Source of the DNA: an uncultured Gemmatimonadota bacterium
GTDB lineage: Bacteria; Gemmatimonadota; Gemmatimonadetes; Longimicrobiales; Longimicrobiaceae
Direction of reading: 5' to 3'
DNA: 64,000 nucleotides
Assembly (NCBI GenBank): GCA_902805735.1
Contig: CADCTW010000133.1
Location: 1 to 64,000, forward strand
Below, in pieces: positions 45,318-54,546 of this stretch (positions are counted from its first letter, which is position 1; each line of letters starts with the position of its first letter). Both the position numbers and the translations under genes were made by a program. The notes beneath the pieces are model-generated. The model saw only the letters and a program-made list of their open reading frames with translations, was not told where the DNA came from and ran no database searches.

Positions 45318-48290
45318 ATGCCCGAACTCAGGGACGACGACGGCGGGGACGCCGAGCTGCTCCTCGGCCCGAAAATGCACGCGGCGCTACAGGACGCGGT
45401 AGCACGCGGGGTCTGGGGGTTTTTCCGCCAGTCGACCGGGGCCCAGGCGATCAACCACCGCTACAGCCAGCGGGTCCAGGAGGATGACCAGATCGAGAAC
45501 GCGATGGCGCTGGGGGTGCCGAAGGAGAGCGTGCGGGTGCTCCTCGCATACGGAGAATCAGGCCGCGAGGGGGTGGTCCGGCGGAAGTTTCAGGAGTTGA
45601 TCCGGCTGATCGAAGGGGGCCGAGTCGGTCTATTGCTGCTCGCGCGGCACGACCGCCTGAGCCGCAACTCGCCGGACGCAGACGCCGCGTACCGGGCCAT
45701 GCGCAAGCACGGCGTGCTGATGATGGTGGATGGGCGGATCTATGATCCCAGTGATGACGGAGATGATTTCGTCCTGTCGATTTACTCAAGGTTTTGGGAG
45801 TTCGAGAACCGCGCACGCTCGCGCTGGCTCGCGTCCACTCGGTTCGCGAAAGCTCGGGACCTGAAGCTTCCGATTCCACTGCCGACCGGGATGGTATGGG
45901 CGGACCCGCTGGACCTGGATTATGTGGCTCGGCTGCAGGGCGCAGGTCTTCAGGCCGCACTTTCGGACCTGTCCGCGCATAAGGTCGCCGCCCCCGCGAG
46001 GGCACGCTCGCCGCACGAGGCGGCGCAGGGAGACGCGAACACAGGGCGGCTGCTGTACGCACTTCCATACCCGGACGAGGAGGTCCAGCGGGCGCTCCGC
46101 CTGCTCGGGGAGTGGCTGCTGGAGACCGGCGCCCCTGGGCAAGTGCTCCGACGGATCCGAGAGGGTGCGGGGGGGTGGCCGCGTCCTGGCGAGGTGCCGG
46201 TGCAGAGCGGGCCTCGGGTGTTCGGACCAAAGACGAAGATCCAGTGGATGCCGGCGACGTACGCGTGGATTTACGAGTTCCTGCAGTCACCCGCGTTGTA
46301 CGGGACGTACCAGTACCGCGCGGAGTCGCTGGCACCCAAGCGCCGGCCACGCGCTCCGGGCGCCGTGGCGCCGGGCGGGGGGAGGGAGGACCCGCCAGAT
46401 CGACTCGAGATGAACCGGGTGCGGCGGGACCTTGGGAAGTACGTGGTCCGGGTCGAGAACGCGTTCCCGGGCTTGTACCCGGCGCAGTACGCGGACCGGA
46501 TCCAGGAGGTGCTGTCGAATCCGAGGACTTGGAGATGGAAGAAGAACCCTGCGATCCCCGTTTGCACTCTGCAGGCGATCCGCATCGCGCGCTGCAACCA
46601 CGAGATGGTGCCCGGCCGCCACTGCGGCAGTGCCGTGAAGGCGCACGCCAATCCCAACCTCGTGGATGGGTACGACTACGTCGGGAGTGGATGCCGCGCA
46701 AGGCGCACCGACCCGCACTTCACGCGTGTGCCGGCGGTGCTCGACAAGCACCTTCTCGACGTGCTCCAGGAGGTGTTCACGGTCGAGCGGCTGCGGCGGT
46801 TCAGGGATCTCGTTCGGACGGATCGCGAAGCACACGGAGTGCAGCGCGCCGAACTGGAACGGAGCTTGGCTCGCGCCGAAGCCGGCCAGGATACCGCGAT
46901 GGAGTACGCGCTGAAGGCGAACCGCGAAGCGGGGCGGCTCCGGAAGCTAGAAAAGGAAGCCGAGGCGAAGGGAAGGGATACGGAAGAGGAGGATTGGAAA
47001 GGAAAGGCGAGTAAGCTTGGCACGACCGCCGCCGGCATCCGAGCCCAGCTGGCCGGGCTGAGTGCGGATGATGACGCGTTCCGCCGCGCGAGCGCGGCGG
47101 ACCTGGAGAAGGTGGTGGCGCTCGGGACGGATCTGCCCCGGCTTATCGAACGCGCCCGCACCGTACCGGGCGCCCTGCAGCGTATTACGGATGCGCTGGT
47201 CGACACGGTGCGGGTGCGGCGCCTCGGCCACAGCGTGTTCGAGATGGTGGTGGAGTTCCCGACGGGCGAGACGGTGCGGAGGATCTTCTGCGACGGAAGG
47301 ATGGCGTCGCCACAACCTGCGCGGCTGTACTGTGCCCGCCGGCTGGAGGCGGGCACGGACGTGCACACGGTCAGCGGAGAGTTGATCACCGCGCTCGCCG
47401 AGGCCTCGGGGCGGGGTTGCGGGGTGTGGCGTCCCGAACGCGTGAAGGGCGCTGCGCTCGTGCACGAGCACTTCGAGTCGGTGAAACCTCGGGGTGGGGA
47501 GCACCGCTCCGCGGGGGAGATCGCGCGGGCGATCGGGGAACCAGAGACGCGCGTGTACGCGGAAGCGCTGTGTGGCCACCTCGGCCCGGCGCGCTGGAAC
47601 GGCGGACGGCTAACGTTCGCACCCACGGAACGAGAGCTTCAGCGAACCTTTCGGGGGTATGCGAAGCGATGGGTCGCGGAGAAGTACGGTGTGGCCGAGG
47701 AGGATCTCGTGGAGGTGCGGACCGCGAGCCCGAAGGGGAGCGAACAGTACGAACGCCTGCGGTACTTGCTCACGAAAGAGGATACACCGTTGATCGATGG
47801 GATGGGGAGGAGGTTCATGTCGCGGAGCCTGTACGAAGGGGAGGGGTTGCAAGCCGCGGAGGAGGCATACGAGAGCGGGGTGCGCGAGTCCCTCGAGGCG
47901 GCCGTCGCGGCGCTCGGCGACCCGGCATACCGCCCGGAGGACTTTGTGCCGGCGGTTGACGCGCCCGCGCTATGGCAGGAGCGATTCCCCTTCGTGACGT
48001 TCAATCGGATTCACGCCCAGATCCGTGCCGACCGCCTGGTCGCGGTCCACGCGAGGGGGCGGTCGAGCCGGGGGAGGGTGTACGGGAACCTAGTCTTCGT
48101 GCACGTCCCCGCCGAGGTGCGCGCAACGGAAGACGAGTGGGTCCTGCGGCGGTGGCTGTGGGGGGAAGCGGGGGTGCCGGGGAGGAGAGGCCGGCGTGGG
48201 CGTACGTCTGGCGACGGCGAGCGCAGCCCGGGTTCCAGTAGGCCGGCCGGGGGGGCGAAGCCGCGGCGGAGGCGGAAGGGGGATGCGTAG
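45318..48290 (+). CDS. large serine recombinase 2, 990 aa
   Basis: The resolvase domain is near the N-terminus: GFFRQSTGAQ with nucleophile S39, YGESGREG and LLARHDRLSRNSPD. A recombinase domain (about 220-380) follows, then a zinc-ribbon-like region with spaced Cys (NHEMVPGRHCG ... GSGCRARR) and a long coiled coil (about 500-580). At 990 residues it is far longer than usual serine integrases (450-700); the last roughly 350 residues are an extra region with HTH-like segments (SAGEIARAIGEPETRVY). ATG 45318 is used; a TTG at 45309 overlapping the upstream stop is possible. It probably mobilises an element; its att site is not identified. Confidence 0.82.
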   Translation: MPELRDDDGGDAELLLGPKMHAALQDAVARGVWGFFRQSTGAQAINHRYSQRVQEDDQIENAMALGVPKESVRVLLAYGESGREGVVRRKFQELIRLIEGGRVGLLLLARHDRLSRNSPDADAAYRAMRKHGVLMMVDGRIYDPSDDGDDFVLSIYSRFWEFENRARSRWLASTRFAKARDLKLPIPLPTGMVWADPLDLDYVARLQGAGLQAALSDLSAHKVAAPARARSPHEAAQGDANTGRLLYALPYPDEEVQRALRLLGEWLLETGAPGQVLRRIREGAGGWPRPGEVPVQSGPRVFGPKTKIQWMPATYAWIYEFLQSPALYGTYQYRAESLAPKRRPRAPGAVAPGGGREDPPDRLEMNRVRRDLGKYVVRVENAFPGLYPAQYADRIQEVLSNPRTWRWKKNPAIPVCTLQAIRIARCNHEMVPGRHCGSAVKAHANPNLVDGYDYVGSGCRARRTDPHFTRVPAVLDKHLLDVLQEVFTVERLRRFRDLVRTDREAHGVQRAELERSLARAEAGQDTAMEYALKANREAGRLRKLEKEAEAKGRDTEEEDWKGKASKLGTTAAGIRAQLAGLSADDDAFRRASAADLEKVVALGTDLPRLIERARTVPGALQRITDALVDTVRVRRLGHSVFEMVVEFPTGETVRRIFCDGRMASPQPARLYCARRLEAGTDVHTVSGELITALAEASGRGCGVWRPERVKGAALVHEHFESVKPRGGEHRSAGEIARAIGEPETRVYAEALCGHLGPARWNGGRLTFAPTERELQRTFRGYAKRWVAEKYGVAEEDLVEVRTASPKGSEQYERLRYLLTKEDTPLIDGMGRRFMSRSLYEGEGLQAAEEAYESGVRESLEAAVAALGDPAYRPEDFVPAVDAPALWQERFPFVTFNRIHAQIRADRLVAVHARGRSSRGRVYGNLVFVHVPAEVRATEDEWVLRRWLWGEAGVPGRRGRRGRTSGDGERSPGSSRPAGGAKPRRRRKGDA

Positions 48291-48602
48291 CCGCTGGGGT
48301 GCGGTGCCCGCCGATCCGGCTCAGTCCCCGGCGACCGCATTGCTCGGCAAGGTCCTCACGCAGTCTTGCAGGCGAAAACAGCACCGAACGGGAGATCGGC
48401 GTCCCACAACCGAACTCGGTTCCGGCGAAAAAGCGCAAGTGTAGAATCGAACGCGATTTCCTAATGCGTGGATTCCTTCAGCGGGTGGGTGCGCCAGCAA
48501 CTAACCGGACATTGTCTCATCAAAAACCTTGTACTCCAGCCCGTTCAGCTACATTTTCGACCTTCCACGAGCCGTGCCCTCTCCAATCTACCCCACCCAG
48601 AC
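48291..48602. other. intergenic region after recombinase 2
   Basis: 312 nt with no supported gene. It is clearly AT-richer towards 48440-48600 and likely carries the promoter of the secreted protein downstream. No hairpin terminator is seen after the recombinase. Confidence 0.4.
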
Positions 48603-50192
48603 ATGAGAATTCCTTCGCTCGTTGTCACAGTTCTGGTGTTCGGTCTCACCTCGCGGCTCCATGCCCAAGAGGTGACTTACAAGTTTGACAGCGGTACCAC
48701 CCTTCCAGACACTTGGAAGCTCGAGAACGGAGCGAGCATCCAAACAAGCGGCGGCCGTTCCGGGGGTGCACTCGTTTTGTCGTCGGCGACAGCCCGGGCT
48801 ACCTTGACGTTGGAGGACCCTAATCTCGTCAGGTTCGTCCGAGATTCCCCGGGCGAGAACGATGACTTTACACTTGAAGTGTCGAGTGAGTGTGGGCCCA
48901 CGGAGCGGTTCCCGTATCGGCCTGAAACCGCGGATGCAGCGGCGTTTGTATCCACAACACTCAATGCCCGTTTCGTGGGTTCATGCACGGTCACTTTCGC
49001 GCTCCAGAACTATCGGGCAGGGAGGGTTGTCATTGATGACGTAGAGGTTGATCGCCTCTTGGGAACGGCGAGGCTAGATCAAGAGGCGGTACAGCGCATC
49101 GAGCGGGTGCTCCGGCGTCAGCAGTACCAGACCAGCTTCAGCACCGCGCAAACGCGGGTCACGGACAACGCGAAAGCTCTCGGCGACGCCACGAGAGGAT
49201 TGGGTGTACGGGTAAGCCGCACGTATGCCCTCCAGGCAATCCAATCGCTCGGGAGCGCGATGGCGCTGCGCACCGCGATCAACAATCCATTGGAATACCC
49301 AGAGCTCAGCCGCGTCGTCACTCAGATGGGCAATATCAGCAAGCCCGTGGAAGTGCACACGAACTCCCTCAAAGAAACGGTCAACGGGGTCTTCGGAGTG
49401 GTGAAGTCTGCGTTGCAGGGCGATCTATTCGACGCCGCGTCGAAGCTTGTATCGACTGCCTCCACACTTCGTGGCTTCCGCGACAGCGTGCGCGATATGC
49501 TGGCACTCACCTCAACCGATGAGGCGGGCCAGCGGAGGATGGCGACCGCGCTCGGGATGCACCGGGACACTGCCGCGAAAGGGATTGCCGGTGTCTACAC
49601 GGGCACTGTGTCTTTTCTAAACCGGGTCATTTCGGACGCTGAGCATGTGGACGGGGCCGCGCGGGCGTCCGCCCAGTTGGCAGTGCTGACCGGGCGATCG
49701 GCCGCACAGGGCGATAGCCTCATCGTGGAGGTTCTGAGGTTCGCGGGCAAGGAAGGGACAGCACGGGAACTCCGGGCCTTCAAGGAGGCCGCAGTGCGCC
49801 GCGCTGAGAACGCCGGGTCGGCAGCGTTTCTCGATACCCTGCAGAGCGCAATCGACGCCAAGGTCTCGGCGGTCGAGACTGCTCCCGCCGCCGAGAGGAC
49901 GAAGGCGATGAACGAGTTGGCTGCGCGGATGGAGGTCTACCTGCGTGGCGCTCAGCAGCTGGTTGCCGGTTTCGAGCCGCTGGTCATCGAGCAAGCCGAC
50001 TTCTTCCGAAGTGAAATTACCTACCTTTGTGGCCTCGAGCCCGTGCCAGGGACGAAGGCGATGCGCGATCTCTGGATCGAGAAGGCAAAGGGTGCGGTCG
50101 CCGCACTGGAGGGAGCGGAAACCGCATTCTACGAGGCGTACAAGTTCACTGCTCCGCGTGCGCGCGAGTGTAGGCTCAAGAGCTACTCGTGA
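48603..50192 (+). CDS. secreted helical protein, 529 aa
   Basis: A Sec signal peptide (MRIPSLVVTVLVFGLTSRLHAQ, cut after AQ) is followed by a beta-rich N-terminal region like a carbohydrate-binding or jelly-roll fold (about 25-175, with two Cys) and a long helical region (about 180-529). No catalytic motif is seen. It is probably periplasmic or exported. It converges with another secreted-protein gene across a shared hairpin. I do not recognise the family. Confidence 0.75.
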   Translation: MRIPSLVVTVLVFGLTSRLHAQEVTYKFDSGTTLPDTWKLENGASIQTSGGRSGGALVLSSATARATLTLEDPNLVRFVRDSPGENDDFTLEVSSECGPTERFPYRPETADAAAFVSTTLNARFVGSCTVTFALQNYRAGRVVIDDVEVDRLLGTARLDQEAVQRIERVLRRQQYQTSFSTAQTRVTDNAKALGDATRGLGVRVSRTYALQAIQSLGSAMALRTAINNPLEYPELSRVVTQMGNISKPVEVHTNSLKETVNGVFGVVKSALQGDLFDAASKLVSTASTLRGFRDSVRDMLALTSTDEAGQRRMATALGMHRDTAAKGIAGVYTGTVSFLNRVISDAEHVDGAARASAQLAVLTGRSAAQGDSLIVEVLRFAGKEGTARELRAFKEAAVRRAENAGSAAFLDTLQSAIDAKVSAVETAPAAERTKAMNELAARMEVYLRGAQQLVAGFEPLVIEQADFFRSEITYLCGLEPVPGTKAMRDLWIEKAKGAVAALEGAETAFYEAYKFTAPRARECRLKSYS

Positions 50193-50667
50193 GACTTATC
50201 GGGGCCGGTTGAGTGGATTGCAGTCGGCGTCTCTGTTCTAAGCCAACGGAGAAGGTTCAGCGCTCCACTTCAAGGGTGACCTCCCGCGCAGATGCCCGAC
50301 GCGCGTGATCGACGCGTGTCTCCTCGTGCATTTTCAGCTGGGTTCGAACCCGCAGCGAGCGGAGGGGGTGCACCCGAATGGAGTGCACCCCCTGCTTGGC
50401 TCTGCCTGAAGTCCGCCCCGCGTCTCACGTGCCGTCGGGAGTTTCTTTAAGCGCGGAGCTGGACGTCCCCCCGCTCGCCCAGAGCACATAATCTCGGCGC
50501 TCCTGATGTGTAGTGATGCGCGCCATGCATTCGGGCACATCGCTTCGGCGCGACGCTCGTGGTCGGACTGGCATGAGCTCCAAGCTAGTTCCACCGAGTA
50601 GAAGCGGGCGACGCGACGTGCCCGGCAATGCGGGTCGGCTGTCAGCCTGGCGGTGATCTCGTTCGAT
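50193..50667. other. convergent intergenic region
   Basis: 475 nt between the stops of two converging genes. It holds a strong hairpin (50364-50392) that can end both transcripts. A GGTTCGAACC sequence at 50340 looks like a tRNA T-loop, but no tRNA can be folded around it. No gene is supported. Confidence 0.5.
50364..50392. terminator. bidirectional hairpin between convergent genes
   Basis: GGGGGTGCAC, a 9-nt loop and GTGCACCCCC form a perfect 10-bp stem between genes that face each other (stops at 50192 and 50668). It has no T-run. Confidence 0.5.
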
Positions 50668-51843
50668 TCAGTCGCGGCGGCGGAGCCGGAACCAGTACGG
50701 GCCGGTCGTGTTGGATTCCGTGCCAAGGAACGCCACCTCCACCGCCAGGACATACGTGCCATCCGCCGGCAGGCTGATGATGCCAGCGCTCCCTCCCCGG
50801 ATCTGCTCGTCACGCGCTCCAGCGCGGCGGCGGAGCACCCGGTAAATGAGGCTCGGATGTCCTCCGACGTAGACCTGGATCTCCTCGCCTGCCCGGCCGG
50901 TGAACAAGAACTCGTCCGTGTCGCGGGGATAGTCGATCGCCTCGCCCCGGATCGTGTCGGTCGTGGAGATGCGGGCAGCGATCTGCTCGGGACGGTTGGA
51001 CGTCTTGGTGACTATCAGGTGGTATGCGGACGCAGCGGCTTCGCTCTCGACGCGGACCTCAAAGGGGCCGGTTCCGCTGAGGATCACCTGCCCCCCAGGC
51101 TGCTCCGGCAGCGTGCGTCCTGCCCCGAGATCCCGCACACTCGGCTTGAGCGTCGGGTGATGCCACCCCCTGAAACCGTCGGGTGCTTGCTGCCGGGGGT
51201 CGTGGCTCCAGACCCGGACCGTGTCGCCTGACGCGGCGGCGCGTATACGGAACCGGTCGATCTCTTCGGGCTGCGTGAGGGTGCCGGCCACAACCTCGAA
51301 GTACGCGAGCCCTGCGGTGGACGCGCGAACTTCGGGGATTGCCGTCGCGGTCGAAGGCCTCGTAGCGGACTCGCGCCCCGCCACCGCCCGCCGCGCCCCG
51401 TCCGCAGGCACCGCGAGTTCCGCCAGGAACGAGCAGGACACCGTCGCCCACTCGCGCGAGCTGACGAACATCGCCGCGGGAAGGCGGTTGGTGAAGGACG
51501 CCTGGGCATCGCCGTTGGGGAGGGCGGCGACGGTGACCTCGAGTGCGATCGGCCGTGCAGCCGCAGGGGGCTTGAAGGAGCCCCGAATCACCCCCCGGGC
51601 AGCGTCGCTCTCGCTGATCTGGACAGGACCGAGCTGGCCCGGCGCTGCTTCCAGCGCCGAACGGAGCGTCTCGAACAGCGTGGAAGCGGTCACTCCCGGG
51701 TAGTCACGAGACACCGCGAGCGTCCGCCCCGTCACATTGTTGCCGTGTGAGACCACTCGGTCGGTGCAGGGGTCGGCCTGGGCGGCGAGTTGGCTCGCGG
51801 CGAGCAGGAGTGTGGAAGCCGGGACGAGGACGCGCAGGGGCAT
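50668..51843 (-). CDS. secreted hypothetical protein, 391 aa
   Basis: A Sec signal peptide (MPLRVLVPASTLLLAASQLAAQ) is followed by an N-terminal domain (about 25-150) and two beta-rich segments ending VAFLGTESNTTGPYWFRLR, which resemble bacterial pre-peptidase C-terminal (PPC-like) beta domains. There are no catalytic residues. The upstream region contains an imperfect TGGTCA-CTT-TGTACA repeat at 51930-51944 that may be an operator. Confidence 0.75.
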   Translation of the reverse strand: MPLRVLVPASTLLLAASQLAAQADPCTDRVVSHGNNVTGRTLAVSRDYPGVTASTLFETLRSALEAAPGQLGPVQISESDAARGVIRGSFKPPAAARPIALEVTVAALPNGDAQASFTNRLPAAMFVSSREWATVSCSFLAELAVPADGARRAVAGRESATRPSTATAIPEVRASTAGLAYFEVVAGTLTQPEEIDRFRIRAAASGDTVRVWSHDPRQQAPDGFRGWHHPTLKPSVRDLGAGRTLPEQPGGQVILSGTGPFEVRVESEAAASAYHLIVTKTSNRPEQIAARISTTDTIRGEAIDYPRDTDEFLFTGRAGEEIQVYVGGHPSLIYRVLRRRAGARDEQIRGGSAGIISLPADGTYVLAVEVAFLGTESNTTGPYWFRLRRRD

Positions 51844-51997
51844 GGAGTTGCGGGGTGTAGTTTCGCGTGGCCGCACGATGGTGCGTCCCGGCTGCGGGCG
51901 CAGGCAGGTAAAGCGAAGCTACGTTATTTTGGTCACTTTGTACACCCGGGGGCGTGCCGGGTCAAAAGCCGGGCGGGAGGGGGCCCGAGGAAGGAAC

Positions 51998-52207
51998 TTA
52001 CGGCTGGGCGGGGTCGGTGCCGCGGGTCCCGCCCGGAGCACCCCTTGCGGCCTTGATCGCGCGCTGGGCGGCCTCGCGCCCGCGGGCCTGGTCCTCGGCC
52101 GTGGCGGATTCGAGCATCTGCCTGGCCCGTCGCACATCCACATCGGACACGGGAGGCGGGTCTCCGCGCAGGCGGGCGGCCAAACGGCGGAAGAGCGTTC
52201 GTAGCAT
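51998..52207 (-). CDS. small protein downstream of ECF sigma gene, 69 aa
   Basis: A basic N-terminus (MLRTLFRRLAARLRG) and an Ala/Arg/Gln helical remainder. It lies 116 nt after the sigma gene on the same strand. It is too short and lacks the zinc motif of typical anti-sigma factors. The function is unknown. Confidence 0.45.
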   Translation of the reverse strand: MLRTLFRRLAARLRGDPPPVSDVDVRRARQMLESATAEDQARGREAAQRAIKAARGAPGGTRGTDPAQP

Positions 52208-52323
52208 GGTCAGGTTCGGGTAGAATTCGCGATTGGGATACCTACTATCCCGAGCGGACAACGACAAGGGACGCGCGCAGGCGCGGGACCAAGGCGCGGG
52301 TGGGAAACCGATCGCTGAGAGGG

Positions 52324-52962
52324 TCACTTGAGCCTCCTCAGCCGTGCGTAGACCTCTTCGCGCTGGCGCACGGGGAGCCGGTCGGCCGACCCGTCGAGCT
52401 CGCGTCGGAGGCGCGCCTGCGCGCGCTGGAAGCGCCGCTTGGCGGCGGCCGCCGTCGTCCGGAGGGCGTCCGCGATCTCCGCCCAGGATTCGCCTCGCTG
52501 GACCCTCAACTCCAGCAGAATGCGTGTCTCGCGGGGGAGGCCGCGCACCACCCGCCGGAGAATCGCGGCGAGGGCCGCCGCGCCAGGATCGTGTGTGCTC
52601 CCCGGTGATTCGGCGGGCCCCGGGATGTCCTCGGTGATGCGCTCAACCGCGCGCCGCATCCCGCGCATGTAGTCGGTCAGCCGGGTGCGTGCGACCGCGA
52701 GCGCCCACCCGAGCAGCTGGTCGGTGGTCGAGGCCCGACACGTGTGCAGGTGCGTGGCGATGCGGATCAGCGCCTCCTGCGCTATGTCGTCGGCCACATC
52801 CCGATCGTCCGGCATGCGGCGCGTATACCCTTTCACGTAGTCGAGCACGGGACCGTGCAGTGCGGCGAGGAGCGTCTCCTGCGCCTCGGGGTCCCCTCCC
52901 TGGGCGCGGCGGAGTGCGGCGAGCAGGGAGCCGTCGGATGGACGTTCTGGGGGTGTGCGCAT
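52324..52962 (-). CDS. ECF-type RNA polymerase sigma factor, 212 aa
   Basis: Region 2 is visible as ADDIAQEALIRIATHLHTC ... LLGWALAVARTRLTDYMRG, and region 4 as LPRETRILLELRVQRGESWAEIADALRTTAAAAKRRFQRAQARLR. The length is slightly above the usual 170-200. The ATG overlaps the stop of the upstream nuclease gene (TAATG), so the two are translationally coupled. No anti-sigma gene is adjacent. It redirects RNA polymerase to a small regulon that cannot be defined here. Confidence 0.88.
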   Translation of the reverse strand: MRTPPERPSDGSLLAALRRAQGGDPEAQETLLAALHGPVLDYVKGYTRRMPDDRDVADDIAQEALIRIATHLHTCRASTTDQLLGWALAVARTRLTDYMRGMRRAVERITEDIPGPAESPGSTHDPGAAALAAILRRVVRGLPRETRILLELRVQRGESWAEIADALRTTAAAAKRRFQRAQARLRRELDGSADRLPVRQREEVYARLRRLK

Positions 52963-53927
52963 TACGCGGCGGAGGATGCGGGTAGGGAGCCCGTCTCGGG
53001 CTCGCAGATTGCCCAGAACGGGCAGTTCCGGCAGATGTCGCGGTGGTCGGTCCGCGGGTAGGCGGCCTCTGTTTCCGGGTGTGTTGGATCATCGGGCATC
53101 CCGGCCATCGCCATGGCGCCCTCCCGCACACGGGCCTCCGCGGCGTCGACCGTGGCTGCGGTGAGGGGGACGCTCCACCGCTCGCCGGTCCCCAGGTCTG
53201 CCACCTGCCCGTCGTAGCCGGTCGTCGGGAGCGGGAGGTTCAGGCGCGTGCGCGCGTATGCGGCGTAGAGGCCCAGCTGCTCGACGGCGGATTCGACCCC
53301 CACACGGCCGGTCTTCCAATCGAGAATGATCGGGGGCCCGGACGCCGGCGTGTAAGCCAGGTCGGGGGCCGCCCACACGGTTGTCCCTCCGACCTCGAAC
53401 GCGGCGGGCGCGTCAACGGCGTGGACCTGGCCGGGGGCGCACCGGGCGAGGTCAGCCCACACGGTACTCTCCGCCAGGTGCCGGGTGCAACGCTCCATCT
53501 TCTCGCGCACCCGCTCGACCTGTCCGTCCGGGAGCTCGCGGCCATAGTACGCCTCGAGCAGCACGGGGTGGTGCACGGGATCGTCGGCGAACGCCGCGAG
53601 GTCACCCCCATTTCGGACGAGGGCGTTCAGTTGCGCGCGTGCGTTCTGCCAGAGCACCTGCGCCGGGGGAGTAGGGCCGCCGGCGAGCACGCGGTGGGCG
53701 ATCCTCGCGGCCAGCGCGTGAAGGATGTTTCCGAGCGCGAGGTCCAGCGTGGTCAGACGCGAGAGCACATACGCGAGGCGCACCCGCGGCGGGGCGGACC
53801 GGCTCCATCCGCCGCGCGTGAGCAGATAGCGGTAGTAGTACCTGCGTGGGCATGCCCGGAGCGTCGTCTCGCGGGTGTGTGACCACGGATGAGGGGCCGG
53901 ATCTTGGCCCTGGGTTCTGGATCCCAT
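52962..53927 (-). CDS. PD-(D/E)XK nuclease with Fe-S-type cysteines (RecB/Cas4-like), 321 aa
   Basis: The active site pattern is APDLAY ... IILDWKTG, with Asp and Asp-x-Lys ligands, followed by the QLGLYA helix (Gln of the RecB family). Cysteines in ACPRRYYYRYL near the N-terminus and CRNCPFWAIC near the C-terminus match the four-Cys Fe-S cluster of AddB/Cas4-type nucleases. A perfect GAGGAGG 5 nt before the ATG fixes the start. It overlaps the ECF sigma gene, an unusual partner. There is no helicase domain and no CRISPR array nearby. Confidence 0.82.
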   Translation of the reverse strand: MGSRTQGQDPAPHPWSHTRETTLRACPRRYYYRYLLTRGGWSRSAPPRVRLAYVLSRLTTLDLALGNILHALAARIAHRVLAGGPTPPAQVLWQNARAQLNALVRNGGDLAAFADDPVHHPVLLEAYYGRELPDGQVERVREKMERCTRHLAESTVWADLARCAPGQVHAVDAPAAFEVGGTTVWAAPDLAYTPASGPPIILDWKTGRVGVESAVEQLGLYAAYARTRLNLPLPTTGYDGQVADLGTGERWSVPLTAATVDAAEARVREGAMAMAGMPDDPTHPETEAAYPRTDHRDICRNCPFWAICEPETGSLPASSAA

Positions 53928-53977
53928 GCGTACCTCCTCGTCTCGTCGTATAGACGGAAGGGCGGCACCGACGGGAA

Positions 53978-54008
53978 ACAAAAAAGCACCCCGGGAGCTC
54001 CGGGATGC
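53978..54008 (-). terminator. rho-independent terminator of the 54166 HTH gene
   Basis: Read on the minus strand: GCATCCCGGAGCTCCCGGGGTGC followed by six T. A GC stem with a T-run, about 160 nt downstream of the HTH gene stop and just upstream of the nuclease gene's leader. Confidence 0.82.
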
Positions 54009-54165
54009 CTGCGTGCTGTTCTTGGAAGTTGGAGCCGTTCGACCGCTGCGTCGGCGAGGTGGTTTGGTGTGGAAATCGGGGTGGGGCGGGGAGGGCGGAC
54101 CGCTGCGGGCCCTTTGGCAAGCGCTCAGTTGCGCCTGGGGGTTCCTTCGGGTTCGAACGCGCGGC

Positions 54166-54546
54166 TCACCCCTCGTCCTCGGGCGGCGCGAGCCAAGCGG
54201 GAGGAGTCGTGCCGAGCGACGCGTAAAGGCCGCGGTAGAATTCGAGGGAGCGGCGGATCGCCTCGTCGCGGCGGTGGACCGGCAAGGCGCGCACCAGGAT
54301 GCCCAGGGCGACCCGCTCTGTGTCGCCGGCGCTCGCATCGCGGTCCTCGTCTACGTTGCGCAGGTACCAGTCCTCAAGCCGCCGAAGCGTGCCTGCGTGC
54401 GGTTTGCCGCCGTCGATGAAGTACTGGAGCCCACTCGGGCGGACACCGACAGCGCGAGCCGTGGCACGCATGCCGTCAGTGCCGACGCGGGCGGCGGCGA
54501 ACGCGCGTAGCGCGGCCACGCCGGGCGGCTGGCTACGGGCGGGCAC
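54166..54546 (-). CDS. small HTH protein, 126 aa (SGLQ family, member 1)
   Basis: A helix-turn-helix in the first half: MRATARAVGVRPSGLQYFIDGG followed by TLRRLEDWYL. The C-terminal half is helical (LVRALPVHRRDEAIRRSLEFY). Two other proteins here (58776 and 63596) share this plan. A perfect TGGTCA-AAG-TGACCA repeat lies 30-44 nt upstream of the ATG and could be its own operator. It ends before a clear terminator. It is probably a DNA-binding regulator. Confidence 0.7.
   Translation of the reverse strand: MPARSQPPGVAALRAFAAARVGTDGMRATARAVGVRPSGLQYFIDGGKPHAGTLRRLEDWYLRNVDEDRDASAGDTERVALGILVRALPVHRRDEAIRRSLEFYRGLYASLGTTPPAWLAPPEDEG

Noticed and set aside
50338-50352. GGTTCGAACC resembling a tRNA T-loop
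   Set aside because: The sequence is a palindrome and no T-stem, anticodon or acceptor stem can be folded around it on either strand.
52962-53927. Cas4 of a CRISPR system
   Set aside because: No cas1/cas2 or repeat array is present in the window; the protein is better called a Cas4/AddB-like nuclease of unknown context.
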